From [Phialemoniopsis] sp. UDSM-2020 (Eukaryota; Ascomycota; Sordariomycetes; Thyridiales; Thyridiaceae), in contig JAEILZ010000005.1 in NCBI GenBank assembly GCA_018873225.1, forward strand, positions 2,294,001-2,358,000: a DNA stretch of 64,000 bases. Direction: 5' to 3'. A program made the position numbers and the translations under genes. This document shows positions 33,687 through 43,689 of the stretch, one piece after another; the first letter of the stretch is position 1; each line of letters opens with the position of its first letter. Under the pieces are notes generated by a model. The model was not told the origin of the DNA and ran no database searches. It was given only the letters and a program-made list of their open reading frames with translations.

Positions 33687-36275
33687 ATGCCCATGTTCCA
33701 AGACCACCTGGAGGAGGATGAGGCTCCTGCTCAGACCTCCCCTCCTCCCTCCAGCCGGAACAACAACAAGCCTTCTCAACCGATTACGATTCCTGACACC
33801 CTGTTGGGGAGAAAGGCCTCGGAAGAGAGCATACGGACCGAACTCTGCGATGGCCCCATACCAGACAGCCCAGGCCCCAAAACGCCCGAGAGAGACTTGG
33901 CCAACGCCTGCTCTGATCGGGCAGAGCTGATCGAGAGGCTGAAAAGGGGCGAGAGTCCTACCTGGGTTCCCAATAGACATGTGAGCATACAATTATCAAG
34001 GCCATGTATGACGACATCCATGACTGACATACGACCCAAGCTTGAGTCGCTCTTTCAGCGCAGCGGTCCGCTGTCGCCAACAAGGAGTCCTCGACCTTCT
34101 TCTAGGGGCTCACCAACACTACTACCGCCGGCAGACATAACGCCTGAAAAGGACCTTTCCAAAAGAACGGCCCAGGACGAGCTAGAGGCTGCCGAGCAAC
34201 TACAGAACGGACTCGATATTGAACGCCCAAGGTCCGCGTTGCATAGTGGCGATTTCACACAGCGTGAAACGACTCCCAGCCAAGATACGCCTGCTCGGGA
34301 GTCAAGAGCAATTACAGGTAGTGTCGGGCCTTTGCATGCTAAGAACGACGCATGGCTGTCGACATCGCCGCCACGACACTACACACCATTTGCCTTTGAC
34401 AGGAGGACTGCTTTCACTCCCAGATCTGAAGAGACCAGATCTGCGCTCTCGTCTTTGTCTTCCTCTCTGTCCTCAAGCTTTGTCTATAAGCCTCCCACCA
34501 GTCCCTTGGTGCAGTCGGAGAGCAACGAAGACCTGGAGATCTCCTTGCCTTTGAACAATATCAATCTCACGCCCAGAAGTGCCCGGAGACACACCGTCAC
34601 ACACCATACCCCCTCGCCGTCCTTCCACGTCTCCCAGCAACGTCAAAATCCAGGATTTCGCAGGGATGCTGCGTTTCCCTATCAAGCTCATCAACCTCGA
34701 AGGTCTCTGACATCAACACCCAACTTCGAGCCCGCCAGCTCCGCACCCCAGACACCCTCTCTCCGCTCCCGAAGGCCGTCGTTGAGCACCGAGAACTCGC
34801 CACTACAGCATGCATCTATGGTTGGCTCATATGAGGAAAGCATCCTCAGGGGCCGTATGTCCACGACACCGTCTAAGCCACTTGACTTTATGGCTCAAAT
34901 AGGGGTGCTCGGACTGGGAAAGTGCAAGGCTAGCCTGCGCTGCCCAGCCCATGTTACTCTGCCGTTCTCTGCCGTCTTCTATAGCTATTCCAGTACTCCC
35001 CACGGCCGCTCCAAGACGGAAGACGGTCCTAGTCCGTACGTTGGTCAAGTTGATCTAGAAAACGGCCTACCCAATCAAGAAGAGGAATTACGTGCTCGGC
35101 GGAAACAACAGAGCAGAAACTCGGCCAGGAGAGCAAGAGACGCGGATGTGGAAATGGACGACGCGTCTGTCCCCACCTCCGATCGTGAGAACCCGAGGGC
35201 TACAAGGCCGAAACGAATATCGGGCTCTCCCCGAGCTCCTCCAGGCGGTGCGTATCGCATACCAGAGAAGGGCCAGTTGCAGATCATCATCAAAAACCAG
35301 AACAAGACGGCAGTCAAGCTGTTCCTGATTCCATACGACCTGGCCGGCATGGGACCAGGGACCAAGACGTTTATACGACAGCGCAGTTACTCCGCCGGTC
35401 CCATCATCGACAGCGTGCCAGATATCAAGGATTCTGTCCCGAGCGACCGGCCCATCCTGCGCTACTTGATACACTTGCATATCTGCTGTCCGTCCAAAGG
35501 CCGCTTTTATCTCTACAAGAACATCCGTGTTGTCTTTGCGAACCGGGTGCCGGACGGCAAGGAAAAGCTTCGCAATGAGCTTACGTTCCCAGAGCCTAGA
35601 TTCACACCATACAAGCCCATTCGTGTGATGCATCCTCCCAGTAGCCAGGTCACGGGACCCGGAGCGATGCTCGCGGTCGAGAAAGCCTATCGCAGACGCA
35701 GCTCTGGATGGTCTTTCGGTAATCACAGCCAGGGCTTTGATCCCTTCGATTCTTTGTCGTCGCCTATGCCTAATAGTAAGAGGCTGAGCTACCACGACTC
35801 CTCGTCACCCTTCCAACGCGGCAGTAACGCACCAGTGGAAGCGTGCCCACTCGGTGTCATAACCAGTAAACAGTGGGTGAGCACGACGAAGTTCCCCGGT
35901 GACGGTGGTTATGCGAGCGAAAGCACAGCCTCCCACCCGAGCCGGCCTGCCACCAAGGACTCGGCTGCAACCACGGAATCGGGTTCGATGTCTGGCTCTG
36001 GGTCATGGGAGGATGCTGCTAGCCGCTACAACAAGCTAAACAAGGGAGACGTGGGCTATGGCGGCAACATGCGGGGATCTGCGCTTGGAAATGGGAGCTC
36101 CCAGGGCGTGACCGAAGGCCTTCTTTCTCAAAGATTACGGTCGCTCGGTGTGCAACAGAATCAGAACCAGAGCCAGGTTGAGTCTAGCGACCTCGGCGAG
36201 AGCACGAGAATGGAGGACTACGCCCCAGAGCAGTCAGGGCGTGGTTCCGATAGGAACTCAGAGTGTACGAGGTGA
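33687..36275 (+). CDS. Atos (FAM214)-family protein
   Basis: The fungal member of the Atos family, whose animal members (FAM214A/B, Drosophila Atossa) are nuclear regulators. The start is the ATG at 33687 (context CGCCATGCC; an upstream TTG is not used). The frame is open for 862 residues; a likely 60-bp intron at 33981-34040 would make it 842. The N-terminus is Pro/Ser-rich. The first conserved block is at about 380-470 (EESILRGRMSTTPSKPLDFM, then IGVLGLGKCKASLRCP, PYVGQVDLENG). The second, at about 520-640, has YRIPEKGQLQIIIKNQNKTA, GPGTKTFIRQRSYSAGP, LRYLIHLHICCPSKGRFYLY and VVFANRVPDGKEKLRNEL. The tail is low-complexity. The two-block architecture is diagnostic; its role in fungi is unknown. 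Confidence 0.88.
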   Translation: MPMFQDHLEEDEAPAQTSPPPSSRNNNKPSQPITIPDTLLGRKASEESIRTELCDGPIPDSPGPKTPERDLANACSDRAELIERLKRGESPTWVPNRHVSIQLSRPCMTTSMTDIRPKLESLFQRSGPLSPTRSPRPSSRGSPTLLPPADITPEKDLSKRTAQDELEAAEQLQNGLDIERPRSALHSGDFTQRETTPSQDTPARESRAITGSVGPLHAKNDAWLSTSPPRHYTPFAFDRRTAFTPRSEETRSALSSLSSSLSSSFVYKPPTSPLVQSESNEDLEISLPLNNINLTPRSARRHTVTHHTPSPSFHVSQQRQNPGFRRDAAFPYQAHQPRRSLTSTPNFEPASSAPQTPSLRSRRPSLSTENSPLQHASMVGSYEESILRGRMSTTPSKPLDFMAQIGVLGLGKCKASLRCPAHVTLPFSAVFYSYSSTPHGRSKTEDGPSPYVGQVDLENGLPNQEEELRARRKQQSRNSARRARDADVEMDDASVPTSDRENPRATRPKRISGSPRAPPGGAYRIPEKGQLQIIIKNQNKTAVKLFLIPYDLAGMGPGTKTFIRQRSYSAGPIIDSVPDIKDSVPSDRPILRYLIHLHICCPSKGRFYLYKNIRVVFANRVPDGKEKLRNELTFPEPRFTPYKPIRVMHPPSSQVTGPGAMLAVEKAYRRRSSGWSFGNHSQGFDPFDSLSSPMPNSKRLSYHDSSSPFQRGSNAPVEACPLGVITSKQWVSTTKFPGDGGYASESTASHPSRPATKDSAATTESGSMSGSGSWEDAASRYNKLNKGDVGYGGNMRGSALGNGSSQGVTEGLLSQRLRSLGVQQNQNQSQVESSDLGESTRMEDYAPEQSGRGSDRNSECTR
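33981..34040 (+). other. Probable 60-bp stop-free intron in the Atos-family gene
   Basis: GTGAGC donor at 33981, CTGAC branch site at 34023-34027 and AAG acceptor at 34040. The length is a multiple of 3 and contains no stop, so both spliced and unspliced products stay in frame. Splicing gives the continuous text SPTWVPNRHLESLFQ; retention inserts 20 residues (starting VSIQLSRPC). Confidence 0.65.
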
Positions 36276-36561
36276 TTTAGCTTGGAGTTACCAGGACGCC
36301 ATGGACATGATGTCCATTTCATGTAATTGCTTCATGTACATACGTGCATACGACATAGTCAAGATACTGAAAATCATTATCATCACTGCTATCAGAGGCT
36401 CTTCCCTTCTTGAAAGTGTTGATGTTTGTATCATGGAACAAAGTGTTATTATATTTCTCTAGTTGATTCTTTTGTACAGACCGCATCACACGGTGTAGTT
36501 ACCCAGCGATTCAGGTGGTATCACAAATGAATGGCCATCTATCCATCTATCCCAATACTAA

Positions 36562-39500
36562 TCATACATACACGAGTTCTCGCTCTCGCGCTGTCTCTTC
36601 CTTCGTCTCTGGCACAGAGACCCTGGCCTTTTTTGTCTTCTTCTGCCTCTGCTTCTTCTGCCTGTGAGGCAGAGTTTTATCGTCTGTGCGAACCTCGTGT
36701 GCCGGCTGGACTGCCTTGAGCAGTCCTCCCTCCGCTTTCGAGAGGGTAGAAGACTCAATCGGCATTGTCTTGTCTCTCTCTTCCGATGTAGCCGAGATTT
36801 CTGGGACAGCAACTTGAGCTGTGCTGGAGAGTGCCTCGCTGGCAATTGGTAAGGAGACAGAGTCAATGCCAATGTCAATGAATACGTCATCGGTCATGTT
36901 CGTTCTCTCCACCACCATGTTCGGTCCGGCCTCCGTTTCCTGCCAGAGCTTGCGGAAGCCGGGGTACCTGACTGATCCAGCTTCCAGCGCGATCTCCTGC
37001 TCTGCATCGGAAATAGCCTCTACCGGTCCCACAGAAAGTCCTGACAGTCGTTCTACCGACGACGCCGCCGATGCTGCCCGGACAGACTCGAGGGGCTGCA
37101 TTCCGACATTCGGGAGCTTGATCATGTCGACGGTGACTTGTGAAGAGCCGAGCTGGCCGAGCTGGTTCTCCACCATCCCCAATTTGGCGGCGTCGAAACT
37201 CTCGATGCAGTCCAATATGTCCGCCTCGGCCTTCGCACCAGTCCGCATCATGGTGCGGACCGCATGAACGAGAAGCGGGCACTCATCTCGGAGGTCCCGA
37301 GCCAGCCTCGATGCTTCTGCCGACAATGGCGTCAGCTGCTCCAGATTGGCAAACTCCCGCGCCAGCAATATTAAGGTGTACGAGATGGGCCGGAGGTAGC
37401 GCGGGTTGCTGCCCAGGCGCCTCAGCTCGAGCGGGAGCTGGTTGGGAACCTTGCGGCCGGCACGGATAGCGGCCCATCCAGTCCAGTTTGGCATGAGGCG
37501 CTGGTTGCAGACGACAAAGGCCTCCCTCCAGCGCTTCATGGTGGCGAGGCACTGGACATAATGGTTCCAGCCCTTGCTGTCGATCTCGAATCCCTCGGCG
37601 ATGACCTTGTTGGTGAGGCGTATCAAGCTATCGGCATCGTTCTCTGCCGTGTAGACGCGATACATGGTTCTCAATGGAATCACAAGCGAGTACCGCCAGC
37701 TTGGAAGGATCCCTTGGCCCTGCGCCTGCGCCAAGTCTTTCGACTCTTCGGCGATTGCGACATCGTCGTGTCCTTGACGGGGCAAGTAGGAGCTTGCTGA
37801 GCGACCGCGTTCACAGGCCTGCTCAAAGATGTAGCTCCAGGTCTTTTTGACGCTGTCGTATCTGCCCTCGTGAAAGTCAGAGATCATCAAAGTGCGCAGC
37901 AGCTTCAAAGGTAGTGGACTGTCGCTCGAGCCGTCGCCCATGGTGCGCCGGTACAGATTGACGAGTTCCTGGACGGTTGTAAATCTGCCTATGGACGCAA
38001 ACAGATACATCATGGTCGAAAAGTGAGGCGAGTGGTCGACTGACTTGCCCGTGGCATGGTGCCTCTGCCGCTGAGATTTGTCCTTTCCGAGCGACCGGTA
38101 GAACTCTCGCAGCGCCTTTGCCAGATAGATGGTGCTCTCTTCCCTGCGATGTGCGGGTATATCTCTCCATTTGCGCAAGGCGTTCAGGACCACCAGCATA
38201 CGCTCGCTGCTCTGGCGATACCCCATATTGTACATCAGCGAATTAACCTGGAGCGCCACGTGAGGTTCTCGGGTCTTGAGGAACCCAGCCATGACCAGGG
38301 TGTAATGATGTTCGGTAGGTTGAAACACGCCCTCCTTGTGAGCCACCCGGAGCAGATGGAGCGCATGGTGTGACTGCTTGCAATTCACAAGACCGAGTAG
38401 AAGCTCGTTGTACGATGCGGCTGTGTATGAGAGCCCAAACTCGCTCATGGTGTTGAGAATCCGATGGACAGAAGTCAGGTCTCGCCGTTCCGCAAAATAG
38501 TGAGTCAACGTATTCCAGAGCGCCGAGTAATCGCCCTGTACCTTTCGCTCTCGGGTTGTAGCTAAACACAGTGCCTCTGCTTCCGTAGGACGATCGCTCT
38601 GGCAGTAGGCAAGGACCATACTATCAACAATCGGGATCGTCAACTCGACATCACGATCTAGAGCCATCTGGTAGAGTTCGAGAGTGAAGTCGAGATCTCC
38701 TCTACTGGCCGAGATCGCCATCATGGTGCCAAAGGTATAAGCGTCGGGTTCCACCGCTTTGCATAAATCACGAAACTTCTCGACCGCGGTCGCGTACCGT
38801 CCAGCATTGACATATGCGTGAAGCAGGATATTCCAACAGGCCCTATTCGGCTCGACGTTGTATACCTCCTCAATCTCATTGAAGGTCTGCTCGGCCTTCG
38901 CCAAGTCACCCCGAGCGACATGGGCATTGAGAAGGTACGTGAAAGCATCGCTGTTCTCCTCTATGGCCTCGGGGTGCTCCTTTGTAAATTCATTCCACAA
39001 CCGGTACACCGATGTGGTATCACCGCGCCGGGCATAAAAGGCGAGGAACTTGGAATACGCCCAGCGATCGAGCTTTCCGTAGCGAATGTACCAATCTTTC
39101 AAGGCCAGCTCCATTCCGGTCGCATTGTGGGGGTAGAAGACGTGCTGGACCAGCATCTTCAATATATAGATCCGCACTTTCACCCCTGGAAGCGCCCGGT
39201 ACTCGCGATAGGCCCGCATAGCGGTCTCCTTATGCCTCTTGTCCACACAGACTCGGATGAAGTCCTCGTAGAGGAGAGGATCCTTCAGCCAGCGAACAAA
39301 CCTGGCAGCGTCCTCGGGATTCGTGTGCTCCATACACTCCCTGGCGAGGCTGTTTAGAATGGAGCTCAGAGCCTCGAAGCCACCGGGATTCGACAGGCCG
39401 CTGGCAGAAGTGCCCACGTAGCCGGCAAGGAAAGTAAGCTTATCGCCGAGGTCAGCCATGGCGACAACTTCCTTGAGCTCCTCTGCCTTGAGGCTCTGCT

Positions 39501-40452
39501 TCTTTGTGACTCGGACATAGAGTTGCCAGATCTCACTCAGGGTCTCCCAGGCTGAGGTCCTCAGCGCATGAGCAATCAGAGCGCCAATGCCCGCACTTGT
39601 GCGCTTGGTAGTGAGAGCGCGTTTGAAAAGAGACAGCGCGCGGCCCGTATGCTGCAAGGCAATCTCGGCCTTGATAGCCGGCGCTAGGATGCGATCTTCC
39701 CAATATTCTTCTTTGACGGAGGAGAAAATTTCCGAGATTCTCCAGGCCTCCGATACACGAGTCGAAATGGACAAGTAGACAAGCACATCACCTCGGAACC
39801 TGGCTTTCGAGTGTGCGGGAAGGTTGTTGTACATCGTCCATGCCTTGTCTAACTTGTCGGTCATCTCGCTGGATATGGGCGCGGACAGATACCGTCGGAG
39901 ATCGTTGGGGTCCGTCAGATGGTACCCTCCTGCGTCACTGTGCTCTTTCAGGCCTGCACTGCCGCCCGCGACATCTGTTTCTGTTGAGGGCGACGATTCC
40001 GAAGGAGTTTGAAGGGCATTTCGGCTGCGATTCGGGGGGCTCGACTGCTCGTGGCCCGAGGCAAGCGGCGTTGGAGCTGCGAACAGTGTGGGAGGGGCAG
40101 ATGAAGCATAGAGCCGAGAGGAGGGGTTTCGGAGGTATCTTGGCTGATCATAACGGCCTACTACTCCAGGAAGGAGGGCACGTAGGGATAGAAGACTTTT
40201 CTGGGGGTAGAGGAAGTCCAACAGGAAAGGCGAGGCGACCAGGGGCTCCGTCTTGGGAGGGTTCGGAGTGAACAAGGCAGTGTTCTTCCCTGACCCTGAG
40301 ATTAAGGCTTGACTAAGCTGTGCCAGCTCAAGTTCGAGGGCGCCATGGTGCCAAAAGGTCGTATGAAGCTTCCGCGACTTCTTGCCGGACGGTAGGACGC
40401 GCTGGAAACTGCAAGGTTCCAAGACCGCGGCCGTCCTTTCGATCATTGGCAT
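36562..40452 (-). CDS. Pentatricopeptide repeat protein, probably mitochondrial
   Basis: A single-exon ORF of 1296 residues. The first 60 residues are basic and hydroxylated (MPMIERTAAVLEPC..., SGKKSRKLHTTFWHH), consistent with a mitochondrial presequence. PPR-like helix pairs run from about residue 300, clearest at 460-740: YSKFLAFYARRGDTTSVYRL, FTYLLNAHVARGDLAKAEQT, WNILLHAYVNAGRYATAVEK, YTFGTMMAISASRGDLDFTL and YNELLLGLVNCKQSHHALHL. PPR proteins bind single-stranded RNA, usually organellar transcripts. The C-terminus has a Lys/Arg-rich patch (about 1265-1280: RQKKQRQKKTKKARV). It may correspond to the CYA-5 type needed for cox1 expression, but this is only a guess from size and layout. Divergent with SRP68. 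Confidence 0.82.
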   Translation of the reverse strand: MPMIERTAAVLEPCSFQRVLPSGKKSRKLHTTFWHHGALELELAQLSQALISGSGKNTALFTPNPPKTEPLVASPFLLDFLYPQKSLLSLRALLPGVVGRYDQPRYLRNPSSRLYASSAPPTLFAAPTPLASGHEQSSPPNRSRNALQTPSESSPSTETDVAGGSAGLKEHSDAGGYHLTDPNDLRRYLSAPISSEMTDKLDKAWTMYNNLPAHSKARFRGDVLVYLSISTRVSEAWRISEIFSSVKEEYWEDRILAPAIKAEIALQHTGRALSLFKRALTTKRTSAGIGALIAHALRTSAWETLSEIWQLYVRVTKKQSLKAEELKEVVAMADLGDKLTFLAGYVGTSASGLSNPGGFEALSSILNSLARECMEHTNPEDAARFVRWLKDPLLYEDFIRVCVDKRHKETAMRAYREYRALPGVKVRIYILKMLVQHVFYPHNATGMELALKDWYIRYGKLDRWAYSKFLAFYARRGDTTSVYRLWNEFTKEHPEAIEENSDAFTYLLNAHVARGDLAKAEQTFNEIEEVYNVEPNRACWNILLHAYVNAGRYATAVEKFRDLCKAVEPDAYTFGTMMAISASRGDLDFTLELYQMALDRDVELTIPIVDSMVLAYCQSDRPTEAEALCLATTRERKVQGDYSALWNTLTHYFAERRDLTSVHRILNTMSEFGLSYTAASYNELLLGLVNCKQSHHALHLLRVAHKEGVFQPTEHHYTLVMAGFLKTREPHVALQVNSLMYNMGYRQSSERMLVVLNALRKWRDIPAHRREESTIYLAKALREFYRSLGKDKSQRQRHHATGKSVDHSPHFSTMMYLFASIGRFTTVQELVNLYRRTMGDGSSDSPLPLKLLRTLMISDFHEGRYDSVKKTWSYIFEQACERGRSASSYLPRQGHDDVAIAEESKDLAQAQGQGILPSWRYSLVIPLRTMYRVYTAENDADSLIRLTNKVIAEGFEIDSKGWNHYVQCLATMKRWREAFVVCNQRLMPNWTGWAAIRAGRKVPNQLPLELRRLGSNPRYLRPISYTLILLAREFANLEQLTPLSAEASRLARDLRDECPLLVHAVRTMMRTGAKAEADILDCIESFDAAKLGMVENQLGQLGSSQVTVDMIKLPNVGMQPLESVRAASAASSVERLSGLSVGPVEAISDAEQEIALEAGSVRYPGFRKLWQETEAGPNMVVERTNMTDDVFIDIGIDSVSLPIASEALSSTAQVAVPEISATSEERDKTMPIESSTLSKAEGGLLKAVQPAHEVRTDDKTLPHRQKKQRQKKTKKARVSVPETKEETARERELVYV

Positions 40453-41323
40453 TTGGAAAATGCAAAGATGCCAACCCCGACTAAAGTCCTTGGTCAGGCC
40501 GTCATATCATTGTAGCAGGCGCGTTGTAAGAGAAGAAGCTCTGTCGGGCAAGCTCGTGACCTGGGATGGAGAGCCGGTGCGACGCCCGGAGGCCGGAGGG
40601 TCGAAAAGCGAATAGCACGATGTTGCGCCGTTGTTGGGTGAGGGGCCGGCAGACTGAATCCGTGCAATGTATATACCGGAAAGCAGTTTTCTGGCTCGTT
40701 TTGGGTCAATCAACGAAGAAAAGACAATATCCTGTCAGAGGGAATGGAAAGTCAAAGGGTAGAGAGATCAACAACTGTAGTAGGGGATCTTGAAAAAAAT
40801 GGTATGATTTTCCAGAAAAGTACCTAGACCGCGCTGGGCAGCTAGGCGGGTACATGCGTCGATGATGCAGGGATCAGTTGCCAACCGCGCTAGAACGAGC
40901 AGAGTTCCAGCGTCATGACCACCTGGGATTCTGCGGCTCCAGGGGCGGCTTCTAGATTAACACGCCCGGGGTGCACACCTGAGCGTGAGAATTGCCGCCA
41001 TCCACCGCCTGCCGTGTTGGCACAAGCACACAGCACACAAGAGTTCGAGTTTGGCGGGGCAATTGGTGATATTATTCCCTGCGAATATCTCGATCCAACC
41101 TTGACTGCGTAGATACCCCACACCAGTAGTCGATGCCATCTTTTCGCAGCTCTGACCCCCTCGCCCCAATTCCATCCCATCCTCTCTGCTCTTGCGCTGC
41201 AGTTGGAGGCGAATAACACTTGGTTGACTGTCGGACTCGGCAAGGTACAAGCAGCACCGAGGGGTTAGTTAGTACTGCCCGCGCGACTCCCTCTCCTCAA
41301 AGCTGGCTCGAAGCTGCGACACC
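40453..41323. other. Divergent promoter region PPR gene / SRP68
   Basis: About 870 bp. A reverse CCAAT box (ATTGG, 41062-41066) lies 258 bp before the SRP68 start. Small ORFs only. Confidence 0.55.
41062..41066 (-). promoter_or_regulatory. CCAAT box upstream of SRP68
   Basis: ATTGG on the plus strand, reading CCAAT on the minus strand, within GCAATTGGTG. A common fungal promoter element; no other support. Confidence 0.25.
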
Positions 41324-43301
41324 ATGGATATCACCAAGTTCGTGGTCTCGTCGCGAGACAAGGCATTGCTCTACGGCGACCACTCCACCTACCGCACGCA
41401 GCTAGCCACCCGCCTTCTCAAGTGCCGAAAGAAGCTCAGCATTGCGACCAAGCACCGCGGCAAGTTCCACGCAAAGGAAAAAGTCACGGCCGAACAAGTT
41501 CACAGCAATGAAGAGTAGGGAATATTTGTCCTTTTCTCTGAATTCTCCGTACTCTCTGCTAACACTCGACCCCCTCAGGTATCTCCGTCTCCAGCTACTG
41601 ACTGCCGAACGTGCCTGGGCGCATGCCATGGTTATGAAAAACACTCATACAGCCGACAAAAAGGGCATCTCTGGACATGCTCGCTCCCACATCATCTCGC
41701 GCCTCGATAAAGCCGCCAAGACCGCCGAGCATCTTGCCGATGTGCTTTCCGACAGCGCAAGCGGTGCGACCGAGGCCGATATTCTCGAGGCCAGAGCTTA
41801 TGCCGCGTTGATGAGGGGCGCAGAGCAGTTCGAAAAACAGAGCTGGGAGCCATGTCTTCGCAGCTTCGCGACCGCACGTGTCATCTACAGTGCTCTGTCG
41901 TCACCGTCCAAGGCCGATATCTTCAAGGATCTGCTCTCCGAGACCATCGACCCCTCGATTCGATATGCTGCGTACCAGCTCAAGACACCGCGCTCGCTGC
42001 CCATTCCAGCCATTGCTCGCAGGGCTTTCCCGCAGACCGATGACGCCCTTGTTACACTTGTGAACAACTTGGACTCCACAGTTCTCGAGCAGAGGGAGCA
42101 GAACGAGGAGCAAGGTCTGTCGGGTGCCGAGAGTGCCGCTAAAACCCTCAGCTGGAGATCTCGAGAGGTCCGCATCGAAGATGCCGCGATTGCGACTTCA
42201 TGGGCGTCACTAGAGACAGCCAAGGCACGCCTGAAGGAGCGTCTGACCTCAAAGTCTGACCTCTCCCCCAAGGAAATGGCTGCCGCCTATGACGATGTCC
42301 TTATCGTCAGCCAAGACGCCGTCGATGCCACCAAGCAGGCAATCGACGAACTCAAGGCCGAAAAGGTCGGTCAGGGTGACCAGCGCATGCAGAGTCTCTA
42401 CATCACTAGAACTGCTGTGGGCTACGAGATGATCAGCTGGAGAATCGGCCGCAACCGGATCATGACCGGCGAGCATGACGGTGCTCTGTTAGACCCCACC
42501 TCCGCCCCACGAAGAAAATCCGCAAAACGGGCGTTGGACGCCGACGATGTCAAGATGGATGCCCCAGGGCGCCTCATTACTCGGCTCAAGGAGAAGGTGG
42601 TCTTGTACGATGGCACTCTACAGAGCCTTGAGTCGATTAAGGAGCTGCCGGGCGTGGCCGCCGACGAGCAGCTTGCCGCTCAATTAGACGCCGCTTTCGG
42701 CTACTTCACGGCACTCAAGTAAGTATAAAAGGTGATCGATAAATTCCCAGACTATGAGCTAATCGCCGCGCGCAGATCCTTGGCCATTGCTCGCTCGCAT
42801 GCCATCGCGGGCAGCCCGGAAAATGCGCTCGCCCTCACCAAGCATGCCTACGACCGGATCGAAGAAGCTCTCCCGCAACTCTCTGGCAACCAGGAGGCAC
42901 CGTCTCCCGTTCGAGACATTCAAATCAGTCGCGAGGATGCCGAGTTTCTCCACCGACTTCTGCAGGGCGAGGTACAACGCTGCCGTGCGTTGGTCGATAT
43001 CGCGAAGCTGCAGAACAAGTCTGGCACGAGCAACTTCCCACGAAGTGTGGTGCCCCTGAGCGATCGCCTAGGAGTATACCCGTCTGAGCCCTTGGACCTC
43101 GAGAATATCGTCGTCTACCCGCCCAAGCTGCAGACGATCCCGGTCAAGCCTCTCTTTTTAGACATTGCCTGGAACTACATAGACTACCCCAGCAAGAAGC
43201 CCAGGTCCCAGGCAGCTCCCAAGGAGCAACCAGCTGCACAGCCCGCGGCCCAACCCGAAGAGAAACCGCAAAAGAGGGGCTGGTTTGGATTTGGACGGTA
43301 G
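41324..43301 (+). CDS. SRP68: Signal recognition particle subunit SRP68
   Basis: A protein of the signal recognition particle, which with SRP72 binds SRP RNA and targets secretory ribosomes to the ER. The exons are 41324-41514, 41579-42718 and 42776-43301; introns of 64 bp (branch CTAAC) and 57 bp give 618 residues. The N-terminus MDITKFVVSSRDKALLYGDH leads into a basic segment (LATRLLKCRKKLSIATKHRG) of the RNA-binding domain, then YLRLQLLTAERAWAHAM and an ORF-long helical array. The C-terminal domain has the PENALALTKHAYDRIEEALP helix. The tail is Pro/Ala/Gln-rich and ends KRGWFGFGR, typical of fungal SRP68. Both joins restore the frame exactly. Its neighbour 3' is the multicopper oxidase in the same orientation. 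Confidence 0.9.
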
Positions 43302-43689
43302 AGCCCGGTGGTCTAGATTCCTCAAAAAAGGGGGAAGTGGACAGCAAACCGCAACGCTTCTCAATTGCGATGCTGCACCTCCATCTAAGCATGAGACAAG
43401 ACACATTTTTAGCTTGCATGGCGCACTCCACAGTGATCAGTTCGTCGCCTGTTCACTCCGTGCCAACACGAGATAGATTAAGGTGCTCATTCCTCAGCAG
43501 CGCCTAGCAGGCAGTTGGAATGTATTCGATTCACGCCAGCAATGGCCCGCCCTGCAACGCCCCATCAACCCCCCTTGCCTAATATATACAGTTCCTGCGT
43601 GCTGCTGTCGATGTGGGCGTCCCTGAATATGTATCCATTCACTCATTCACGCTCGTTTTGTGACCTTGCGCTTGATCGTAGTGGGCGAT
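43302..43689. other. Intergenic SRP68 / multicopper oxidase
   Basis: A 388-bp gap between two co-oriented genes. It must hold the SRP68 3' end and the oxidase promoter. No ORF or element beyond AT-rich sequence (TAATATATAC near 43579) was recognised. Confidence 0.55.
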
